From contig NZ_PNJW01000007.1 in the NCBI RefSeq assembly GCF_013822155.1, positions 18,519 through 82,518 on the forward strand: a stretch of 64,000 bases of DNA. Direction: 5' to 3'. This document shows positions 16,813 through 26,229 of the stretch, piece by piece; position 1 is the stretch's first letter, and each line of letters opens with the position of its first letter. Origin of the DNA: Flavobacterium sp. GTDB lineage: Bacteria > Bacteroidota > Bacteroidia > Flavobacteriales > Flavobacteriaceae. Under the pieces are notes generated by a model. That model was not told the DNA's origin, made no database searches, and worked only from the letters and a program-made list of their open reading frames with translations. Position numbers and translations under genes: made by a program.

Positions 16813-17786
16813 TTAATAAGTATTCCGTTTTAATTACGGGAGGAGCAGGTTTTATTGGTTCTAATTTGTGCGAATATTTTTTGAATAAAGGATATGATGT
16901 AACTTGTTTAGACAATTTTGCAACCGGACATAGGTATAATATTGAACCGTTTTTTAAGAACCCTAAATTTAAACTGATTGAAGGTGATATAAGGGATTTA
17001 GATACTTGTAAACTAGCCGTTACGGGAGTAGATTATGTTCTACATCAAGCGGCATTAGGTTCAGTGCCGAGGTCAATTAATGATCCGATTACATCAAATG
17101 AAGTGAATGTTTCCGGATTTTTAAATATGTTGGTTGCGGCTAGAGATGCCGGAGTGAAACGGTTTATATATGCCGCGAGTTCTTCTACTTATGGTGATTC
17201 TGAAGCATTGCCTAAGGTGGAGGATGTGATTGGAAAACCATTATCTCCCTATGCGATTACTAAATATGTGAACGAATTATATGCTGAAATTTTCAGTAGA
17301 ACCTATGGATTAGAAACGATTGGATTACGATATTTTAATGTGTTTGGCAGACGACAAGATCCAAATGGAGCTTATGCGGCCGTTATTCCAAAGTTTGTGA
17401 TGCAATTGATGAAGCATGAAAGTCCGGTAATAAATGGGGATGGGCTATTTTCCAGGGATTTTACGTATATTGACAATGTGGTACAGATGAATGAATTGGC
17501 CATGTTGTCTGATAATCCGGGGGCGACCAATACGGTTTATAACACGGCTTATGGAGACAGAACCACTCTTAATCAGATGGTGACGCTTTTAAAAGACTAT
17601 TTATCCAAATTTGATTCAAAAATTGCTGAGGTGGAGATTATTTATGGTCCGAATAGGGCGGGTGATATTCCTCATTCTTTGGCAAGTATTGATAAAGCAA
17701 AACGATTATTGCATTACCAACCGAAGTATTCCTTTAGTGAAGGACTAGAAGAAGCAGTAGATTGGTATTGGCATAATTTAAAATAA
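16803..17786 (+). CDS. UDP-N-acetylhexosamine (uronate) 4-epimerase, WbpP/TviC-like SDR
   Basis: This 327-residue extended SDR has [18 protein letters not shown] (NAD site), the catalytic Ser/Tyr region [17 protein letters not shown] with [15 protein letters not shown] (YxxxK), and [25 protein letters not shown]. The last stretch is very close to WbpP/TviC/Gne-type epimerases that act on UDP-GlcNAc or UDP-GlcNAcA. It overlaps the kinase gene by 10 bp. Together with the dehydrogenase at 19207 it should supply UDP-GalNAcA or a related uronic acid. The exact order of reactions is not determinable. Confidence 0.88.
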   Translation: MEIINKYSVLITGGAGFIGSNLCEYFLNKGYDVTCLDNFATGHRYNIEPFFKNPKFKLIEGDIRDLDTCKLAVTGVDYVLHQAALGSVPRSINDPITSNEVNVSGFLNMLVAARDAGVKRFIYAASSSTYGDSEALPKVEDVIGKPLSPYAITKYVNELYAEIFSRTYGLETIGLRYFNVFGRRQDPNGAYAAVIPKFVMQLMKHESPVINGDGLFSRDFTYIDNVVQMNELAMLSDNPGATNTVYNTAYGDRTTLNQMVTLLKDYLSKFDSKIAEVEIIYGPNRAGDIPHSLASIDKAKRLLHYQPKYSFSEGLEEAVDWYWHNLK

Positions 17787-17802
17787 TTTCAAGAATAATA
17801 AA

Positions 17803-19194
17803 ATGAGTATTACAAAGATTTGTTGTATTGGTGCCGGTTATGTAGGTGGTCCTACGATGGCTGTAATAGCCCAAAAATGTCCACATATTCAAGTTACGGT
17901 TGTTGATTTGAATGAAGAACGCATAGCGAAATGGAACGACCCTAATGTAGAAAATATTCCTATTTATGAACCCGGTTTGAGTGATGTGGTGAAAGATGCC
18001 CGTGGTCGAAATTTGTTTTTTTCAACTGAAGTTGACAAAGCCATCGACGAAGCGGAAATGATTTTCATTTCTGTGAACACCCCGACCAAAACTTACGGTT
18101 CCGGAAAAGGATTAGCGGCCGATTTAAAATATATTGAATTATGTGCCCGTCAAATTGCCCGTGTTTCTAAAACGGATAAAATTGTAGTGGAGAAATCTAC
18201 GCTTCCTGTTCGAACGGCAGAGGCCATTAAAAGTATATTGCACAATACCGGAAACGGGGTGAAATATCAAATTTTATCCAATCCGGAATTTTTAGCTGAA
18301 GGAACTGCTGTGGAAGATTTATTTAGTCCTGACAGGGTTTTAATTGGTGGTGATGCTACTCCGGAAGGAGACAAAGCCATTCAATCGCTGGTTTCAATTT
18401 ATGCTAATTGGGTTCCTAAAGAGCGTATTTTAACCACTAATGTTTGGTCTTCTGAATTGTCAAAATTAGTGGCCAATGCCTTTTTAGCTCAACGTGTTTC
18501 TTCTATCAATGCTATTTCTGAATTGTGTGAAAAAACCGGAGCAGATGTTAACGAAGTTTCCAGAGCTATTGGTATGGATAGCCGTATCGGTTCTAAATTT
18601 TTAAAATCATCCGTTGGATTTGGGGGTTCTTGTTTTCAAAAGGATATTTTAAATTTGGTTTACATTGCTAAATCGTATGGGTTAAATCAAGTGGCTGATT
18701 ATTGGGAACAGGTAATTATTATGAATGACCATCAAAAAAGCCGCTTTGCCAAAAATATTGTGACTACTTTATACAATACAGTTGCCGATAAAAAAATTAC
18801 TTTTTTAGGTTGGGCTTTTAAGAAAGATACTAATGATACCCGCGAATCAGCAGCCATTTATGTGGCCAATGATTTATTATTTGAACAAGCCAAATTAGCG
18901 GTTTATGATCCTAAAGTATCGGAAGAACAAATGCTTTTTGATTTGAATTATTTGCAATCAAGATCGGAAGCTGAAAACAGTAAGTATGTGAAAGCTATTC
19001 CTGATCCTTATGAAGCGTGTAAAGGAGCTCATGCCATTGCAGTATTGACAGAATGGGATGAATTTAAACACTATGATTGGGAAAAGATATATCACGATAT
19101 GAACAAACCTGCCTTTATTTTTGACGGCAGAAATTTGTTAGACAAAGAAAAATTAACAAAAATTGGTTTTAAATACCAGGCTATCGGGTCATAA
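17803..19194 (+). CDS. ugd: UDP-glucose 6-dehydrogenase (eukaryote-like type)
   Basis: This 463-residue enzyme oxidises UDP-glucose to UDP-glucuronate with two NAD+. The NAD-binding motif is [17 protein letters not shown], and the catalytic cysteine lies in [45 protein letters not shown] and [19 protein letters not shown] are landmarks shared with animal and plant UGDH, which makes it the longer eukaryote-like form found in many Bacteroidota. It lies in the operon between two sugar epimerase/dehydrogenase genes. The product is the likely substrate of the epimerase at 21547. Confidence 0.93.
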   Translation: MSITKICCIGAGYVGGPTMAVIAQKCPHIQVTVVDLNEERIAKWNDPNVENIPIYEPGLSDVVKDARGRNLFFSTEVDKAIDEAEMIFISVNTPTKTYGSGKGLAADLKYIELCARQIARVSKTDKIVVEKSTLPVRTAEAIKSILHNTGNGVKYQILSNPEFLAEGTAVEDLFSPDRVLIGGDATPEGDKAIQSLVSIYANWVPKERILTTNVWSSELSKLVANAFLAQRVSSINAISELCEKTGADVNEVSRAIGMDSRIGSKFLKSSVGFGGSCFQKDILNLVYIAKSYGLNQVADYWEQVIIMNDHQKSRFAKNIVTTLYNTVADKKITFLGWAFKKDTNDTRESAAIYVANDLLFEQAKLAVYDPKVSEEQMLFDLNYLQSRSEAENSKYVKAIPDPYEACKGAHAIAVLTEWDEFKHYDWEKIYHDMNKPAFIFDGRNLLDKEKLTKIGFKYQAIGS

Positions 19195-19206
19195 TAAAAA
19201 ATTGAA

Positions 19207-20484
19207 ATGAGTATAAAAATTGGAGTAATCGGGTTGGGATATGTTGGATTGCCTTTGGCAAGACTTTTTGCTACAAAATATCCAGTGGTCGGATTTGATA
19301 TTAACCAAAAAAGAGTGGCGGAACTCAATTCGGGGGTAGATAATACGCTGGAAGTGGAAGAGGCGTTATTGAAATCCGTTTTGGTGAAGGAGCCATTAAA
19401 AGCCAACGGACTTTTTTGTTCGACTAATCTAGAGGATATTAAAGGTTGTACTTATTATATTGTTACTGTTCCAACTCCGGTTGATAAAAACAACCGACCA
19501 GACTTAACGCCACTCTATAAATCGAGTGAAACGGTAGGTAAGGTGTTAAAAAAAGGGGATATTGTGGTGTATGAATCGACCGTATATCCCGGTGTAACAG
19601 AAGAGGAATGTGTGCCTGTTTTAGAAAAAATAAGCGGACTGAAATTCAACGTAGATTTTTTTGCGGGTTATTCTCCGGAACGGATTAATCCGGGTGATAA
19701 AGAACATACTGTTGAAAAAATACTGAAAGTAACGGCGGGTTCTACTCCTGAAATAGGCGTTAAAGTAAATGATTTATATAAATCTGTTATTACTGCCGGA
19801 ACCCATTTAGCTCCAACTATCAAAGTGGCAGAAGCGGCCAAAGTAATTGAAAATTCACAACGTGACATCAATATTGCTTTTGTGAATGAATTGGCCAAAA
19901 TATTCAATATGTTAGGGATTGATACCCATGCTGTGTTGGAAGCAGCCGGTACTAAATGGAATTTTCTACCTTTTAAACCGGGTTTAGTGGGCGGACATTG
20001 TATTGGTGTTGACCCGTATTATTTAGCTCAAAAAGCACAAGAAGCGGGTTATCATCCTGAAATTATTTTAGCCGGACGACGGTTAAATGACAGCATGGGT
20101 GAATATGTTGCTTCGCAAGTAGTGAAATTGATGATTAAGAGAGGGATTACGGTGAATAAAGCCAAATTGCTTATGCTGGGAATCACTTTTAAAGAGAATT
20201 GTCCGGATGTTCGAAATACTAAAATTGTTGATGTCATTGCTGCTTTAGCGGATTATGGCATTGAAGTTTCAATTTTTGACCCTTGGGCCAACCCTGCTGA
20301 AGTGAAACATGAATATAATCTTGTTACCTCTACTCAATTACCGGAGGAAACCTTTGATGCCATTGTTTTAGGTGTGGCACACAACGAGTTTTTAAATTTA
20401 AATTTCCAAAATTTAAAAGCGGCTAATGCCATTGTTTATGATGTTAAGGGTATTTTAAAAAATCAAGCAGACGGAAAATTATAA
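19207..20484 (+). CDS. Nucleotide-sugar dehydrogenase, UDP-HexNAc dehydrogenase (WbpO/TviB-like)
   Basis: This 425-residue enzyme has an N-terminal Rossmann domain (IGVIGLGYVGLPLARLFA) and the catalytic-cysteine motif GLVGGHCIGVDPYYL. The C-terminal UDP-binding domain includes MLGITFKENCPDVRNTKIVDV. YSPERINPGDKEHTVEKILKVTAGSTPE is characteristic of the TviB/WbpO group, which oxidises UDP-GlcNAc or UDP-GalNAc at C6. This distinguishes it from the UDP-glucose dehydrogenase immediately upstream. Paired with the WbpP/TviC-like epimerase, it implies an N-acetylhexosaminuronic acid in the polymer. Confidence 0.92.
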   Translation: MSIKIGVIGLGYVGLPLARLFATKYPVVGFDINQKRVAELNSGVDNTLEVEEALLKSVLVKEPLKANGLFCSTNLEDIKGCTYYIVTVPTPVDKNNRPDLTPLYKSSETVGKVLKKGDIVVYESTVYPGVTEEECVPVLEKISGLKFNVDFFAGYSPERINPGDKEHTVEKILKVTAGSTPEIGVKVNDLYKSVITAGTHLAPTIKVAEAAKVIENSQRDINIAFVNELAKIFNMLGIDTHAVLEAAGTKWNFLPFKPGLVGGHCIGVDPYYLAQKAQEAGYHPEIILAGRRLNDSMGEYVASQVVKLMIKRGITVNKAKLLMLGITFKENCPDVRNTKIVDVIAALADYGIEVSIFDPWANPAEVKHEYNLVTSTQLPEETFDAIVLGVAHNEFLNLNFQNLKAANAIVYDVKGILKNQADGKL

Positions 20485-20487
20485 GGC

Positions 20488-21534
20488 ATGAAAAAAATTC
20501 TAATTACCGGAGGAGCAGGTTTTATTGGTTCACATGTTGTGAGACGTTTTGTGACTAATTATCCAACGTATCAAATTTTTAATTTGGATGCCTTGACTTA
20601 TGCCGGAAATTTAGAAAATATTGCTGATATTGAGCATTTACCCAATTATACCTTTGTAAAAGGTGATATCACGGATGCTGATTTTATTACCGCCTTTTTT
20701 CAAAAGGAAGAATTTGACGGTGTGATCCATTTGGCGGCGGAATCTCATGTAGATCGTTCAATAACGGATCCGTTGGCTTTCGTGAAAACGAATGTGATTG
20801 GCACTATGAATTTATTGAATGCTGCCCGGGAAATTTGGAAAAATGACTTTGTCGGTAAACGTTTTTATCATATTTCTACCGATGAGGTGTATGGTTCTTT
20901 AGGTTCCACCGGTTTGTTTACTGAAACAACACCTTATGACCCTAATTCTCCTTATTCTGCTTCCAAAGCCAGTTCGGACCATTTTGTTCGTGCTTATGGA
21001 GAAACCTATGGTCTGCCATATGTGATTACCAATTGTTCCAATAATTACGGGCCTAATCATTTTCCTGAAAAACTGATTCCACTTTTTATTCACAATATAA
21101 TTACTAATAAGCCTTTGCCGGTTTATGGTGATGGAAAATATACCCGTGATTGGTTATTTGTTTTAGACCATGCCATTGCGATTGATTTGGTTTTTCATCA
21201 AGGAGGAAACCATGAAACCTATAATATTGGCGGATTTAATGAATGGCAAAATATTGACTTAGTGAAATTGTTGTGTGAAAAAATGGACAACAAATTAGGA
21301 AGAACGCCAGGGACCTCTGCACAATTGATTACTTATGTGAAAGACCGTCCCGGACATGATTTACGTTACGCCATTGATGCCTCTAAAATAAATCGCGAAT
21401 TAGGTTGGAAACCTTCCGTTACCTTTGAAGAAGGATTAGAGCAAACCATTGACTGGTATTTGAGCAATGAAGAATGGCTTCAACATGTCACTTCCGGAGA
21501 TTATCAAAAATATTACGAAAAACAATATTCATAA
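20488..21534 (+). CDS. rfbB: dTDP-glucose 4,6-dehydratase
   Basis: This 348-residue extended SDR has [57 protein letters not shown] (active-site Thr-Asp-Glu) and YSASKASSDHFVRAYGETYGLP (YxxxK). These are diagnostic for RmlB/RfbB. It makes dTDP-4-keto-6-deoxyglucose. The usual partners rmlA, rmlC and rmlD are not in the window, so either they are elsewhere in the genome or the product feeds another 6-deoxysugar route. It is 3 bp after the preceding gene. Confidence 0.95.
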   Translation: MKKILITGGAGFIGSHVVRRFVTNYPTYQIFNLDALTYAGNLENIADIEHLPNYTFVKGDITDADFITAFFQKEEFDGVIHLAAESHVDRSITDPLAFVKTNVIGTMNLLNAAREIWKNDFVGKRFYHISTDEVYGSLGSTGLFTETTPYDPNSPYSASKASSDHFVRAYGETYGLPYVITNCSNNYGPNHFPEKLIPLFIHNIITNKPLPVYGDGKYTRDWLFVLDHAIAIDLVFHQGGNHETYNIGGFNEWQNIDLVKLLCEKMDNKLGRTPGTSAQLITYVKDRPGHDLRYAIDASKINRELGWKPSVTFEEGLEQTIDWYLSNEEWLQHVTSGDYQKYYEKQYS

Positions 21535-21546
21535 AATTATTTTTAG

Positions 21547-22566
21547 ATGAAAGTATTAGTCACAGGAGCAGCCGGTTTTATTGGATACCACTTAAGCGAA
21601 CAATTGATTGCTCAGGGCTATCAGGTAGTTGGGTTGGATAACCTCAATGACTATTATGATGTGAATTTAAAATTTGGTCGTTTAGCCCAATTGGGTATTG
21701 CGGAACATCAAATTGATTATAATGTAAAAATAAGCAGTTCTAAACACGGAGAACAATTTAGCTTTATCCAATTAAATTTAGAGGATAATCGGGCTATTGA
21801 TCATTTATTTGCCGCCGAAAAGTTTGATTTAGTTTGTAACTTAGCTGCTCAAGCCGGCGTTCGCTATAGTTTGGAAAAACCTTTTCAATATGTTGACAGC
21901 AATGTCACCGGATTTTTATCTATTTTAGAAGGTTGTCGAAATCATGGAGTAAAAAAATTACTTTATGCCAGCAGTTCCAGTGTGTATGGCTTGAATGAAA
22001 AAATACCCTTTTCGGTTACGGACGCGGTTGACAACCCTATCAGTTTGTATGCTGCTACTAAAAAAGCCAACGAATTGATGGCTCATACGTATAGCCACTT
22101 GTTTGGTATTCAAACGGTGGGATTACGCTTTTTTACGGTTTATGGTCCTTGGGGCAGGCCGGATATGGCGATGTTTTTGTTTACCGATGCTATTTTAAAT
22201 GACCGTCCGATTCAAGTGTTTAACGAAGGAAATCTTTCCCGTGATTTTACCTATATCGATGACATCGTAGGCGGTATGCTTACTATTGTCAACACCTTTC
22301 AAAAAGATGCGGTGCAAAAACCCTATTCTTTGTATAACATAGGTAACAGCAAACCGGTGAAATTACTTGATTTTATTGAAGCTATTGAAAAAGCGACCGG
22401 AAAGCAAGCGATTAAAGAAATGCTTCCTATGCAACCGGGTGATGTGGAACGCACTTGGGCTGATGTGGATGGGTTAATAAACGATTTTGATTACACGCCT
22501 TCTACCTCAGTTGAAAAGGGGGTTGAGGAGTTTGTGGCTTGGTATAAAAATTATTATCAAAATTAA
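21547..22566 (+). CDS. UDP-glucuronate 4-epimerase-like SDR
   Basis: This 339-residue SDR has VTGAAGFIGYHLSEQLIAQGYQVVGLDNLNDYYDVNLK, typical of the UDP-glucuronate 4-epimerase group (DNxNDYYD). LAAQAGVRYSLEKPFQYVDSN, YASSSSVYGLN with YAATKKANELMA (YxxxK), and FFTVYGPWGRPDMA follow. The likely reaction is UDP-GlcA to UDP-GalA, using the product of the Ugd at 17803. It is 12 bp after rfbB and 3 bp before the flippase gene. Confidence 0.92.
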   Translation: MKVLVTGAAGFIGYHLSEQLIAQGYQVVGLDNLNDYYDVNLKFGRLAQLGIAEHQIDYNVKISSSKHGEQFSFIQLNLEDNRAIDHLFAAEKFDLVCNLAAQAGVRYSLEKPFQYVDSNVTGFLSILEGCRNHGVKKLLYASSSSVYGLNEKIPFSVTDAVDNPISLYAATKKANELMAHTYSHLFGIQTVGLRFFTVYGPWGRPDMAMFLFTDAILNDRPIQVFNEGNLSRDFTYIDDIVGGMLTIVNTFQKDAVQKPYSLYNIGNSKPVKLLDFIEAIEKATGKQAIKEMLPMQPGDVERTWADVDGLINDFDYTPSTSVEKGVEEFVAWYKNYYQN

Positions 22567-22569
22567 TTA

Positions 22570-23874
22570 ATGGCTTCTTTTTTAAATGATTTAGTTAGAG
22601 TAGGTTTTTCCAAAGTGGCTATAATCATTTTTGGAGTGGGAACTTCTGTTGCTACTGCTCGGCTACTTACTCCTGAACAAAACGGAGTTATTGCAACGCT
22701 ATTAGTTTATCCTTCTTTATTTATGGTACTGGGTTCTATGGGTATCAGGCAATCTACCACTTATTTTGTTGGAAAAGAAATTTTCAATATTGATCGGATT
22801 AGACAAGCGGTTACTCAAATATGGCTGATAACTTCTTTTATAAGTATGATTATCTGTTTTTTCTTGTTCTACTTTCTTTCTAAGAACATTCCTGATTATA
22901 CTTTAGTTTTTGTTTCCATCAGTTGTATTCCTTTTAGTTTGCATAATACGTATTGTTCCGGAATTTTTCTGGGAAAAAATGAGATTAAAGAATTTAATAA
23001 AATTAATTGGATACCAAACTTTGTTACATTTATTGGAACAATATTGCTTATCTATCTGTTCAATCTTGAAATTCTTGGAGCGATGTTAGCTTTTCTATGT
23101 GGGCATTTAGCTATTTTCATTGCTTTAACAATTAAAGGAGAAAATTTAAAAATCAACAGTTTTCATTTTGAATCAGAAGTAATAAAAAAAATGTTGTCTT
23201 TAGGGATGGTTTATGCTTCAGCGTTACTGATTATTAGTTTAAATTATAAAATTGACGTTGTTTTATTAGAAAACTTAAGTACCTCTTATGAGTTGGGAAT
23301 TTACTCCAAAGGTGTGAGTATTGTCGAATATTTATGGCAGATTCCCATGTTGTTTAGTTCCATTGTTTTTGCCCGTAGTGCCGTATCAAAGGATGGAAAT
23401 GCTTTTTCAGTTAAAGTGGCTCATTTGTTAAGACTTTCATTAATTGCAGTAAGTTTGATTGCAATTTTTTTAATATTATTTTCCAAACCAATTATATTAT
23501 TGCTCTATGGAAAACAATTTTTAGACAGTGTTTCAGTTATGCAGGTTTTATTACCGGGAGTGGTATTATTAACCATTTTTAAGGTAATGAATATGGACTT
23601 GGCCGGAAAAGGCAAACCTTGGATAGCCATGAAGTCAATGATTTTACCGTTGTTTCTTAACATAGGTATAAATTTTTATTTCATTCCTTTATATGGTTCA
23701 GATGGTGCCGCTTTGTCTTCCTTAATTACCTATTCATTAGCTTCTTTTTTCTTTTTACATTTTTACAGTAAAGAAACCGGTATTCCTATTAAAACAATTT
23801 TGCATTATAAAAAATCTGATTTTGAACCTTTGTGGCAGGTTTGGCATAAAGTATCCTTAAAACTTAAAAAATAA
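22570..23874 (+). CDS. Wzx-type oligosaccharide flippase
   Basis: This 434-residue polytopic inner-membrane protein of the MOP/polysaccharide-synthase superfamily has about 12-14 hydrophobic helices. The N-terminal half has LLTPEQNGVIATLLVYPSLFMVLGSMGIRQ, a common Wzx pattern. Later parts include SLGMVYASALLIISLNYKIDVVLLENL and LLPGVVLLTIFKVMNMDLAGKGKPW. It should flip the undecaprenyl-linked repeat unit to the periplasm for a Wzy polymerase. It is the only flippase recognised in the window. Confidence 0.9.
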   Translation: MASFLNDLVRVGFSKVAIIIFGVGTSVATARLLTPEQNGVIATLLVYPSLFMVLGSMGIRQSTTYFVGKEIFNIDRIRQAVTQIWLITSFISMIICFFLFYFLSKNIPDYTLVFVSISCIPFSLHNTYCSGIFLGKNEIKEFNKINWIPNFVTFIGTILLIYLFNLEILGAMLAFLCGHLAIFIALTIKGENLKINSFHFESEVIKKMLSLGMVYASALLIISLNYKIDVVLLENLSTSYELGIYSKGVSIVEYLWQIPMLFSSIVFARSAVSKDGNAFSVKVAHLLRLSLIAVSLIAIFLILFSKPIILLLYGKQFLDSVSVMQVLLPGVVLLTIFKVMNMDLAGKGKPWIAMKSMILPLFLNIGINFYFIPLYGSDGAALSSLITYSLASFFFLHFYSKETGIPIKTILHYKKSDFEPLWQVWHKVSLKLKK

Positions 23875-23875
23875 T

Positions 23876-25060
23876 ATGTTTTTATTTGATAAAGAACGAA
23901 CCGGCAGAATTCAATCTTCTCATGTTTATGATAATTTACCTCAAGAGATTTGGAAAATTTCATTTAAGCAAGACCCCATTCGTTGTGCAGAATCGACACC
24001 GGTTATTGATGGTAATGGAAACATGTATTTTGGTTCACATAACGGATGTATTTATTGTTTAGATTCAAATGGTTCAGTCAAATGGCAGTTTGTTACTGAA
24101 TATAAAGTGTATTCCAGCCCGTTATTAGTTGAAGATAAATTATACATTGGTTGTAATGCCTCCACTTTGTTGTGTTTAAATTTAGAAGGCGAATTAGTTT
24201 GGCGGTATGACGGTTATTTGGCATTTGCTAAACAGTCTAAATTAAAAAGGTTAGTAATAAACACTTTTAATCATTTATTTTATGATTATGAATTTAAAAA
24301 ATTCATGAAAATAAATACTTGGGTTTCGCCTAATTTAGTAAACGACAAAAAAATAGCTTTTGTTTTTTACGGATTAGGGTTGGTTTTACTTGATAAAGAT
24401 TCTGGGCAAGTTGTTTGGCAAAAATCATTAGGGAATCCCGGATATCATTTAGCGGGAGTTGCTGTTGTTGCAGATGAAGGAAAAGATTTAATTGCCGTTA
24501 TTGGACAAAATAGCGGTTTACATTTGTTTCAGGAGGATGGAAATTTACGTTGGAAGAAAAAACCTTTTTTCAGGTCTAATGCCTGGGCAAATCCGTCGAT
24601 AGATCCTCAAGAAAAATGCATTTATCACACGGAAAGTTTTTTTAATAAAAAAGCAATTTTATATAAAACGGATTTAAACGGAACAACTCTTTGGAAAAGA
24701 GAATTTCCGTTTGGTTGCCGGGCTTCGGTAGCCATAAGCAGAAAAAATTTCATTGTGTTTTTAGGCTTAAACGGCACGGTTTATCTTTTAGATAAAGCTA
24801 CCGGAAAGGAATTATATTCTTTAGCCATTGCCTCAAAAGACAGGGGATTATGGACTTCGCCGTCGTTGATGGCTAATGACCATGTTTTAATTAATACTAA
24901 AAAAACAGTTAAGAAAGGATCACTTATTTGTCTTTCTGAAAAAGCTGAACCGGTTTGGGAAATTGAGTATGCCAAAGCATTATCAGTGCCTGTGATTGAT
25001 TCAAATGGTTTTCTTTACTCTGCGACATGGGCAGGAGACTTTTATAAATTTAAAAAATAA
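23876..25060 (+). CDS. PQQ-like beta-propeller repeat protein of unknown role
   Basis: This 394-residue protein is built of blade-like repeats with the pattern DxNGxxxWxF / YxGSxNGxIYCLDxNG (for example DGNGNMYFGSHNGCIYCLD, LEGELVWRYDG, LLDKDSGQVVWQK, LFQEDGNLRWKKK, TDLNGTTLWKREF). This is a PQQ_2/YxYxxNG type beta-propeller of about 7-8 blades. No signal peptide or membrane segment is visible, so it may be cytoplasmic. It is embedded between the flippase and the pyruvyltransferase with 1-5 bp gaps, so it is surely part of the operon. No enzymatic residues were recognised. A sensor or scaffold role in polymer assembly is only a guess. Confidence 0.85.
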   Translation: MFLFDKERTGRIQSSHVYDNLPQEIWKISFKQDPIRCAESTPVIDGNGNMYFGSHNGCIYCLDSNGSVKWQFVTEYKVYSSPLLVEDKLYIGCNASTLLCLNLEGELVWRYDGYLAFAKQSKLKRLVINTFNHLFYDYEFKKFMKINTWVSPNLVNDKKIAFVFYGLGLVLLDKDSGQVVWQKSLGNPGYHLAGVAVVADEGKDLIAVIGQNSGLHLFQEDGNLRWKKKPFFRSNAWANPSIDPQEKCIYHTESFFNKKAILYKTDLNGTTLWKREFPFGCRASVAISRKNFIVFLGLNGTVYLLDKATGKELYSLAIASKDRGLWTSPSLMANDHVLINTKKTVKKGSLICLSEKAEPVWEIEYAKALSVPVIDSNGFLYSATWAGDFYKFKK

Positions 25061-25065
25061 TCAGT

Positions 25066-26229
25066 ATGAAAATTGGCATATTAACCTATCATCATGTTAT
25101 CAATGACGGGGCGGTTTTACAAACACTTGGTCATGTGTATACTTTAAAAGAGTTATTTCCTGACGCAACCATTGAAGTTATTGATTATCGACACAAAACC
25201 ATTGAGAATATTGAAAAAAGAGAAGTTTTTAAAGAATTGATAAAATTAAAAAGAAATGCATTTTCAAAAATAAAAAGATACTACAACTTTAAAAAATTTG
25301 TTACTGAACTTTTGCCTTTAACTAAAGAAAAATTGATTTCAGACAACTTAGAAGAAGCTACGGAGTTTATAAACAAACAAAATTACGATTATGTAATTGT
25401 TGGGAGTGATGAAGTTTGGAAGATATTAAACAGAAAATATGCCAGACAATTTCCAAATATCTATTGGTTACCAGAAGGTATTAAAGCCAAAAGAATAGCA
25501 TCTGCTGCTTCAGCTAATGGTTCAAATCCAAAATTACTTCTAAACGACAAATTTAAAAATCAAGCAAAAAAAATTGTCAATAATTTTCATGCCATAGCTG
25601 TTAGAGATCAGTATACTTTTAATTTGATTAAAAGTCTAGATGTTGACGCACCACTTTATCAAGTGCCAGACCCAACTTTTGGAGTGGATTGGCAAGCCAA
25701 TGGAGTGAAAGAAAAGTTAGAAAAAGTTGGTGTTGATTTTAATCGGAAACGGTTTGCTTTAAATTTGAGTTCAAACAATGTTGAATTTGCAAAAGCTTCT
25801 GAACAAATTTCCCATTATGCCAAACAAAATAATATTCAACTAGTTGGAATTGGTCAGTATAACAAATTCTGTGAAATTAACTTTTCTGATATATTAAATT
25901 CCTTAGAATGGGCGACTTGTTATCAATATTTTGATTTTTGTGTAACCGACCGTTTCCATTCTACTATTTTCAGTATTAAAAATAAAGTTCCTTTTTTAGT
26001 AATTGAATCAGAAAAAAAGTATCCAACCGAACATAAGGGAAAAATTGTAGATTTATTATCAAAAATGGATAAGTTACACTATCATCGATTTTATAATGAC
26101 TCTACTGATTTTAAGGAACTTATAGCGAATTTGATTGAATCTTATAAAAAAGATGATTTTGATTCCGTTATTGTAAATTTTAAAAGTCAATTCAGAACTC
26201 ATTTATTAAATGCGATAAATATAAATTGA
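25066..26229 (+). CDS. Polysaccharide pyruvyltransferase family protein
   Basis: This 387-residue protein has the N-terminal signature KIGILTYHHVINDGAVLQTLG, followed by DYVIVGSDEVWKI, IASAASANGS, VRDQYTFNLI and CVTDRFHSTIFS with a late histidine. All are characteristic of the CsaB/WcaK-type polysaccharide pyruvyltransferase fold. It probably transfers pyruvate from phosphoenolpyruvate to a sugar residue as a ketal, adding negative charge to the polymer. Some members of the fold have other roles, so the reaction is assigned by family and context. The next gene overlaps its stop codon by 4 bp. Confidence 0.88.
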   Translation: MKIGILTYHHVINDGAVLQTLGHVYTLKELFPDATIEVIDYRHKTIENIEKREVFKELIKLKRNAFSKIKRYYNFKKFVTELLPLTKEKLISDNLEEATEFINKQNYDYVIVGSDEVWKILNRKYARQFPNIYWLPEGIKAKRIASAASANGSNPKLLLNDKFKNQAKKIVNNFHAIAVRDQYTFNLIKSLDVDAPLYQVPDPTFGVDWQANGVKEKLEKVGVDFNRKRFALNLSSNNVEFAKASEQISHYAKQNNIQLVGIGQYNKFCEINFSDILNSLEWATCYQYFDFCVTDRFHSTIFSIKNKVPFLVIESEKKYPTEHKGKIVDLLSKMDKLHYHRFYNDSTDFKELIANLIESYKKDDFDSVIVNFKSQFRTHLLNAININ

